Below, in pieces: positions 58,726 to 64,000 of a stretch of DNA of 64,000 nucleotides. The DNA is from Ashinkailepas kermadecensis (Eukaryota > Arthropoda > Thecostraca > Neolepadidae). The DNA is taken from contig JAOTOM010004787.1 in the NCBI GenBank assembly GCA_034440615.1, forward strand, positions 156,001 to 220,000, written 5' to 3'. The position numbers and the translations under genes are program-made. A model generated the notes under the pieces. It was not told where the DNA came from. It did no database searches and saw only the letters and a list, made by a program, of their open reading frames with translations. The first letter of the stretch is position 1. Each line of letters opens with the position of its first letter.

Positions 58726-61700
58726 TTGTTTGCCTCATGGAGGTAAAATATCTGCAAAACATATCCTGTAGATACCTTAAACAGCAATAATACCATTTGA
58801 ATTTTAATTGTTTTTTAAAGCAAGACTAAGTTAAATTTGTTTTGTTTTTATAAAGCTTAGCTTTATTCTTCATTATATATTACCCCACTGTAAGCCCTAC
58901 TTTTTGCTATTATTTTGCTTGCCAACTAAAAAGTAAGGAGTAAACTCCATGACTCAGAGATGCGCCAGCGCCGCATTTAGATAGTCGCCAAATCGTCGAC
59001 CCCACGGTGGGAGAGTGGGGAGTAGCTGAGATGCAACATGTTGGCTGACTTTGCGAAAATGCCTTATAAATACATGTCACATGTCGTTCGTTCGTCTTTC
59101 AAAATATGCGTGTCGTACGTCGTTTCATCCTGTTTGCACGGACATGCTCTGGGAAGACCAGTGGGATTTATGCTGGTCCATAAATCACACTGGGGTCTGG
59201 GATTCCCCACTTGGATTTCCAGTGGGAATCCCTGCAGGATTCACACTGGGAATGGTATAACATAATTTGGGGACTGTGTAGGAATCCCATGGTGGATTCC
59301 CATAGGGAACTGCATGGGATTCCCATACGATTGTGTCATGGGGAATGTTTCATATCCTGACAAGGACAATTCAATTCAATTTGATGTGTCAATCCCATCG
59401 GATTTTTGTCACTAGGGGAATGGCATGAAATGTGTGATCATCTACAAGAAGCTAACTTAACTTAACCAACAGTTTTTGTTATTATTTAACCTGCACCTAC
59501 AGGTGTTGATTGGTGCAAAAGCAACCTTATTTTTGCATCCTAAGCCCAATATGGGATCAGTTTAGAACACATTTTACCTCTGTAAAGCCAACAAAAGAGG
59601 TCAGGCTGTTTAGAAATTTCAAAAAAAAAGTCCGCAAATTTTTGTTGCTGAAAATTTTCAAAGAATGGATTTTATTTCTTAAAAGGCATTTAGGCTATGT
59701 TACATTAGGTTAGCTAGTCTTTGTGAAATTGTCACAGTAAAAAAATCAATAAATAAGAAGGTTAGGATAGGATGGATTAGGCTAGGAAAAGCATAGCACA
59801 TGACTTTCCACCAACACATTTCATTAGCAACTACCAACAAAATCTTCAAAAATTGCATATGTACTTTGCTGGTGCATGGGTGCATTTATATGTACCTTTT
59901 CCAGGCCAGAAATCTAAATAGTCATTTTCCAAAAAATAAAACACTGGAAAAAACGATGGAACACATGTGAAATAATAGCACACAGCCCCACAGCACGTAA
60001 TTTTGGCCTTTAAAACATGAGAATAGCTTCGAAAAAATATACAAAATCATCTCCTACCCTCCCTGACCAAACTCAGATGGTAGTGCACAGGAGACAGGAT
60101 ACAGATCTGTGTGCACCACAAAGCAAGAAATTCAGCCAATCAGCAGCTAAAGATCATAATATATGACATTGTGTAGGACATAAACATGCACATCAACGGT
60201 CATCTGGCAAACAACTATAGCCTGGTCCAAGTCATGGCTAGATAGCTGCCAGTTGAACTAGAAAGAAGTGCAGCTGCCATTTGATAATGTAGGCTGGAAG
60301 TTATTAGCCATAGTTAATGCAATCAATTATTTTTCCTTTGTGAGTTTTCCTTTCATTCAGTTAGATAAAATATGTCCTATCTGAAACTGATATCATGGTT
60401 GGAACTACTATTCATTTTTATTTTCTACATAACATTGTTTTATGTTGAGTTGCTCTATCTCTGAGTCTAGCAAGAGGGGAAAATCTGCTGCAAAGCCTGG
60501 ACTGGAGATCTGCTGAAGCTCAGGAAATAAAAGTGCATGAATCATGCTACCATACATGGTTTTACAGCTGCTTATTGCTCCAAGGTCACATGCACTCTGG
60601 AGCAAGATGGAGCAGGAGACCTGGCATAATGATACACATAAATTACAAGCAATCACCAATTATAATTCCCACAGCAGTTTCAATAACAAAAGTCTTTACC
60701 ATAGACACTACTGAAATAAGTAGAACTAAGCTTACAACCATTAGCAAATAACAATATGCCTTCTGATTTTTGTCAAGACTGCACTCAACTCTATGGTATC
60801 TGAAAGCTGACATATGACTGCCAGATGGCAAATTGGCACAATGGTTAAGTTAGCAAAGGCTATGGTAATAACTCAATTTTCTGAGCAACAGTAGATAAAA
60901 TGACAGTAAGATGACAGTCAAACAGAAGCATAATTATATTAATACCAACCAAGTTTATACATTCATACCTGATACTCCTGATATGCTCATGCCCCACAAC
61001 ACAACTCACAGGTAAGATGCTCATGTGATGACTTATTCACATATTTTGGTATGGGTTTTGGAACATCAAATGGTTTTATTAAATTATACTAGACACTCTG
61101 TTTAACACTGTTTTCTGTCTACCACCAAACAATAATTGTTGTCAATGAAAAAGGTGCAAAAATTGACTGAAACCAATTCTTCTTAATATTAAATGCTTTA
61201 TAGTATAATTTTTAATGCATATCTGGAATGTTTTAGTTCAAGCCAAAAATAACTTGGAAGGATCTAAAGCAACTAGACAGGAGGGTATTATTGGATATCA
61301 AGGTAAAATTTGATTCTTTGGATTTTTTAATATAATGAATTTGAATGTGAAAGAGATGATACAACCACTCATTTTCACTACAAATGATTACTTTTCATTT
61401 CACAAAGAAATACACTATCATAACCTTCCTCTACAAATATAGCCCAGCACATATAATTATCCATACCTGGTGTGTCACAATGTGATAAAGAAGAAATGCA
61501 ACACTTCATGCACACAATTATCCTTGACTTCATGCACTCTGACATCAAAACCTTATGTTTCTGGCTTAATTCAATCTTTATTTCTGACAAGGAATTTTGC
61601 AGCCAAACATGCCCATAACCTTCTATCAAGGCCAGAAGTTCCTTGAGATGCTGCTAACGTTAATGACAGCACTACAATGTTTGCTTAGATTTGATGACAT

Positions 61701-61835
61701 TGTGGCCAAATGGTTTGTTTGGGATGATTTTGGTTTTCTGTTAGGTTAGGTTAGATTATATTATGCTACAATATATTGTATATATGATTTAATACAACGA
61801 AGAATGGCTCTTAGATGCTCCTGGGTTTTGACATT
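58726..61835. other. AT-rich sequence, no firm gene
   Basis: About 3.1 kb. A GGGATTCCCA-rich stretch near 59190-59340 is weakly repetitive, and GTTAGGTTAGGTTAGATTA occurs at 61741. Splice-bounded frames exist (61467-61641 on -, others weaker) but do not chain together. Confidence 0.45.
61467..61641 (-). CDS. Possible internal exon, unknown protein
   Basis: A frame of 58 codons is bounded by CATCTCAAG before the first base (61641) and by a CCAG|GTATGG donor after 61467. It reads ELLALIEGYGHVWLQ, later a Cys-containing stretch with MKCCISSLSHCD. The composition looks protein-like rather than random AT-rich sequence, but I recognise no family and no neighbour exon matches its outgoing phase 1. 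It is reported only as a candidate. Confidence 0.18.
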
Positions 61836-62436
61836 GCGTGTAAGGAAAGCATACGACCTTCAATATACCAGGAGGTGCTGAGTTACAAGTAACGTTAAGG
61901 ATTATACTTTATTAGGTACTCAACGTTTGCCAGGGGCCATCGTCCGTAGTATCAGGGATAGGTACAATGAGCACTTGGGAGATGCCAGACTTCAAGAGCA
62001 TCACACCTTTAGGCGAACACATGTCGACAAACATTATAACATGGAACACAGCGACACTAACACAAACTTCAAAGTAGAAATTTAGCAACAGCCAGGGACA
62101 ACGCTGATCTAAAGGTCCTCGAATCTCTACACATACGTAATCTACGGCCGCAACTAAACACGCAAACGAGTCTTGGTATATCACTTAAATTACATAAACA
62201 TAAATTATATTCTATGTATTAGCGTTATATTGATCTATGTTATATATGTGCGTGAGTGTATGTATCATATGTATGTGGACCATCGGCTCGGGCTTCTCGA
62301 GGATTCTATCTTGACCTAGTTTGTTTCTGGTTTGAGTTTTTTAGTGTCTGCACCACTGAGGAGGCTTTTCTGCATTCCACGTGTCTTTGCACGCTTTTTT
62401 CTCGCGTGCTTTTTTTTCAATTGCTTACTTGACATT
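61836..62436 (+). mobile_element. Penelope-like element, rearranged and decayed copy 2
   Basis: The same family as copy 1. It opens with the terminal segment (61836-61950) in the same absolute orientation as at 32308, but this then runs directly into the endonuclease region in the + sense (from about 61953, RSIRDRYNEH). The 3' UTR follows to about 62436 and stops short of the terminal segment. The coding part is broken by a stop after NTNFKVEI and by indels, and the GAAA after the small hairpin has lost bases. Confidence 0.75.
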
Positions 62437-62640
62437 TTTTTATCCCTCCTAACGAGGCCCCCCGCCCAAAATGATTAACAAATAAAAAAAAATAATTAAA
62501 AAAATTTTTTTTTAAAATAAAACACCCCCTCTTATTTAATTAAAGTTTTTTTTTTTTTCTTTTTTTTATTTTATGTGTTTTTTGTTGGTTGTTGGTTGGT
62601 TTTTTATTTTTCTTGATCTATCTATTTATACATCATTTTT
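62437..62640. repeat. A/T homopolymer low-complexity tract
   Basis: Runs of A and T up to about 14 bases with CCCCC interruptions, then TTGGTTGG. It begins where Penelope-like copy 2 ends. Confidence 0.9.
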
Positions 62641-64000
62641 CAATTCTTGCTGAGCAGAAGCCATAGACAAATGAGATGCAGCCACACTCAAGATATGCCA
62701 CATAATATTATATTAATTTTAGCTTTGCTGTGCACTGGTTGCATTCTGGTATGTCACATAATTATTAAGCTTTCTTTTGAGGACAATCACAAATTTATTA
62801 TTTTTTTCAACAACACTCGTTCCCAGCATGGTTATTTGCTCAATTTTTTTTCCAAGGTCTGCCAATATTTGTTTTTTTTAAGGAATTTCACTGCCACAAT
62901 ATTCATAAATTCCTTCTTGAAGCATCAAAGCTTTATAAGCCTCAGTCTGAATGCCATGATGGTCAATCCAACACCATTGTGGTTCAAACAGACAAGCCAC
63001 AGCCTGGACGATCCCATTAAGGTATGTAAATGTTTGCAGCATTAACAAATAAAATGCAGTTAATATAATAGCACATTTCCTCCATATTGTGCCTTTTACA
63101 CCATCAATTGTATTGACTACCATTGACTTAAAAGTAATCATTTGCAGAGAAAATGAATTGTCTTAACCACATAAAAAACATTGTATTAAACAAAATCCAA
63201 AGAATCCAATTTTACCTTGATCTCCAAATTTACTGATGAGAGCAAATTGTTGTTGTAAAACCACGTCATGACATGCAACCCAGGTGGCCATTGCATAGTG
63301 AAATGGTATTCATGTTGCTCTAGCCATAGGTGCTCACTGCTGCAACAGTACATGCAACAAATTGTTAGCTAGGTAGGTAGGTAGGTACCTACCTACCCAG
63401 GTACCTGCCTTGAAATATTAGTAATGACAGAAACCTACCTTAGCACCATTACCCAACCATTCAGCTTTGTAGGTAGGTAGGGGAAGAGGGGGGGGGGTTG
63501 AACACTTAAGGCATTATTCAACAAATAGCTTCACTGCTCCTTCTGTATGGCTGAACTAGTAATTGTACTGTTTACTGAACACAAAAATGAACAAGCTATC
63601 CATATTCAAACAGTTCCTTTCAATGAAAATCCTCTAACCACTTGCAAAGACCAACTTTAAAACAGATAATTATTTTGTAGTGGTGTGCTGTATTCTGAAC
63701 ACAAAAATATTGTCAGGATTACCTCACTGTAGCTGTTGTGGTAGGTACAACTGTTATGTGGTTCAGATACCCCCCCTCTTCCCCTGCCTAGGTAGGTACC
63801 TAGGTAGGTACCTACTTCAACTTGTTCAACTGACTCCCTCCTTCAGTCCTCACCTTTCATTGCACTGCTTATGATTCCCTTCTGAGTTAATGCTGGTCTG
63901 ATTATTATCTGTCAACCACGGCTATTATACTCGAATCCTTCTAAGTTCTTACCCCAGATTAATAATGGCAGAAAATATGCTGGCAAAATTTCCGGCACTA
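62641..64000. other. AT-rich sequence, no firm gene
   Basis: Contains palindromic GGTA/TACC arrays at about 63370-63410 and 63780-63815 and a poly-G run near 63490. A splice-bounded frame at 62883-63021 is too weak to call. Confidence 0.5.

Noticed and set aside
60408..60596. Possible terminal exon on the - strand
   Set aside because: Its phase does not fit the candidate exon at 61467-61641 and no domain is recognised.
61237..61302. 22-codon splice-bounded + strand frame FKPKITWKDLKQLDRRVLL..
   Set aside because: Phase-compatible with the THAP-like exon, but too short and without the expected THAP residues.
62883..63021. Splice-bounded + strand frame (TTTTTTTAAG before, AAG|GTATGT after)
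   Set aside because: Two frames are plausible, no family is recognised and no neighbouring exon connects to it.

Overview
This is eukaryotic nuclear DNA from an invertebrate, most likely an arthropod and perhaps a crustacean. The evidence is spliced genes with GT-AG introns, an animal rhomboid intramembrane protease, a C2H2 zinc-finger gene, Penelope-like and hAT-type elements, tRNA-derived SINEs and a repeat built from variants of the arthropod telomere pentamer (TTAGG/CCTAA). I cannot name the species from sequence alone. There are no bacterial operons, no CRISPR array and no convincing free-standing tRNA or rRNA gene.

Layout. From about 6.3 to 43.5 kb on the + strand lie the last four coding exons of a rhomboid/RHBDL-family serine protease: 6338-6455, 35237-35403, 42519-42738 and 43237-43548. 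The exons join in frame and restore the catalytic Asn-Ser-His set. They are separated by introns of 28.8 kb, 7.1 kb and 0.5 kb. The 5' end of the gene is not identified. From 52.7 down to 49.3 kb on the - strand lies a two-exon gene for a protein with about 13 C2H2 zinc fingers; its intron splits finger 11 exactly. The two genes converge, and a 1.1-kb GC-rich minisatellite begins 89 bp past the zinc-finger stop codon.

The first 50 kb is dominated by more than 40 tandem arrays, mostly unrelated minisatellites with units of 10-124 bp. By my hand-drawn borders they cover roughly 18-19 kb, and they fill much of the large rhomboid introns. Between them are CpG-rich single-copy islands, four copies of one tRNA-derived SINE body, and a 5'-truncated Penelope-like element (32308-33043) lodged between two long TCTCTG arrays.

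At about 53 kb the character changes sharply. The DNA becomes AT-rich, minisatellites almost stop, and interspersed elements take over: a 1.06-kb foldback element (53051-54113), a hAT-type MITE with a perfect 8-bp target duplication (55325-55507), a telomere-like 20-bp array (58580-58725) and a second, rearranged copy of the Penelope-like element (61836-62436). A short exon at 55128-55196 looks like the start of a THAP-domain protein; the rest of that gene is not recognised.

Most long open frames in the first 50 kb are by-products of stop-free tandem repeats whose unit length is often a multiple of three, and they are not annotated as genes.
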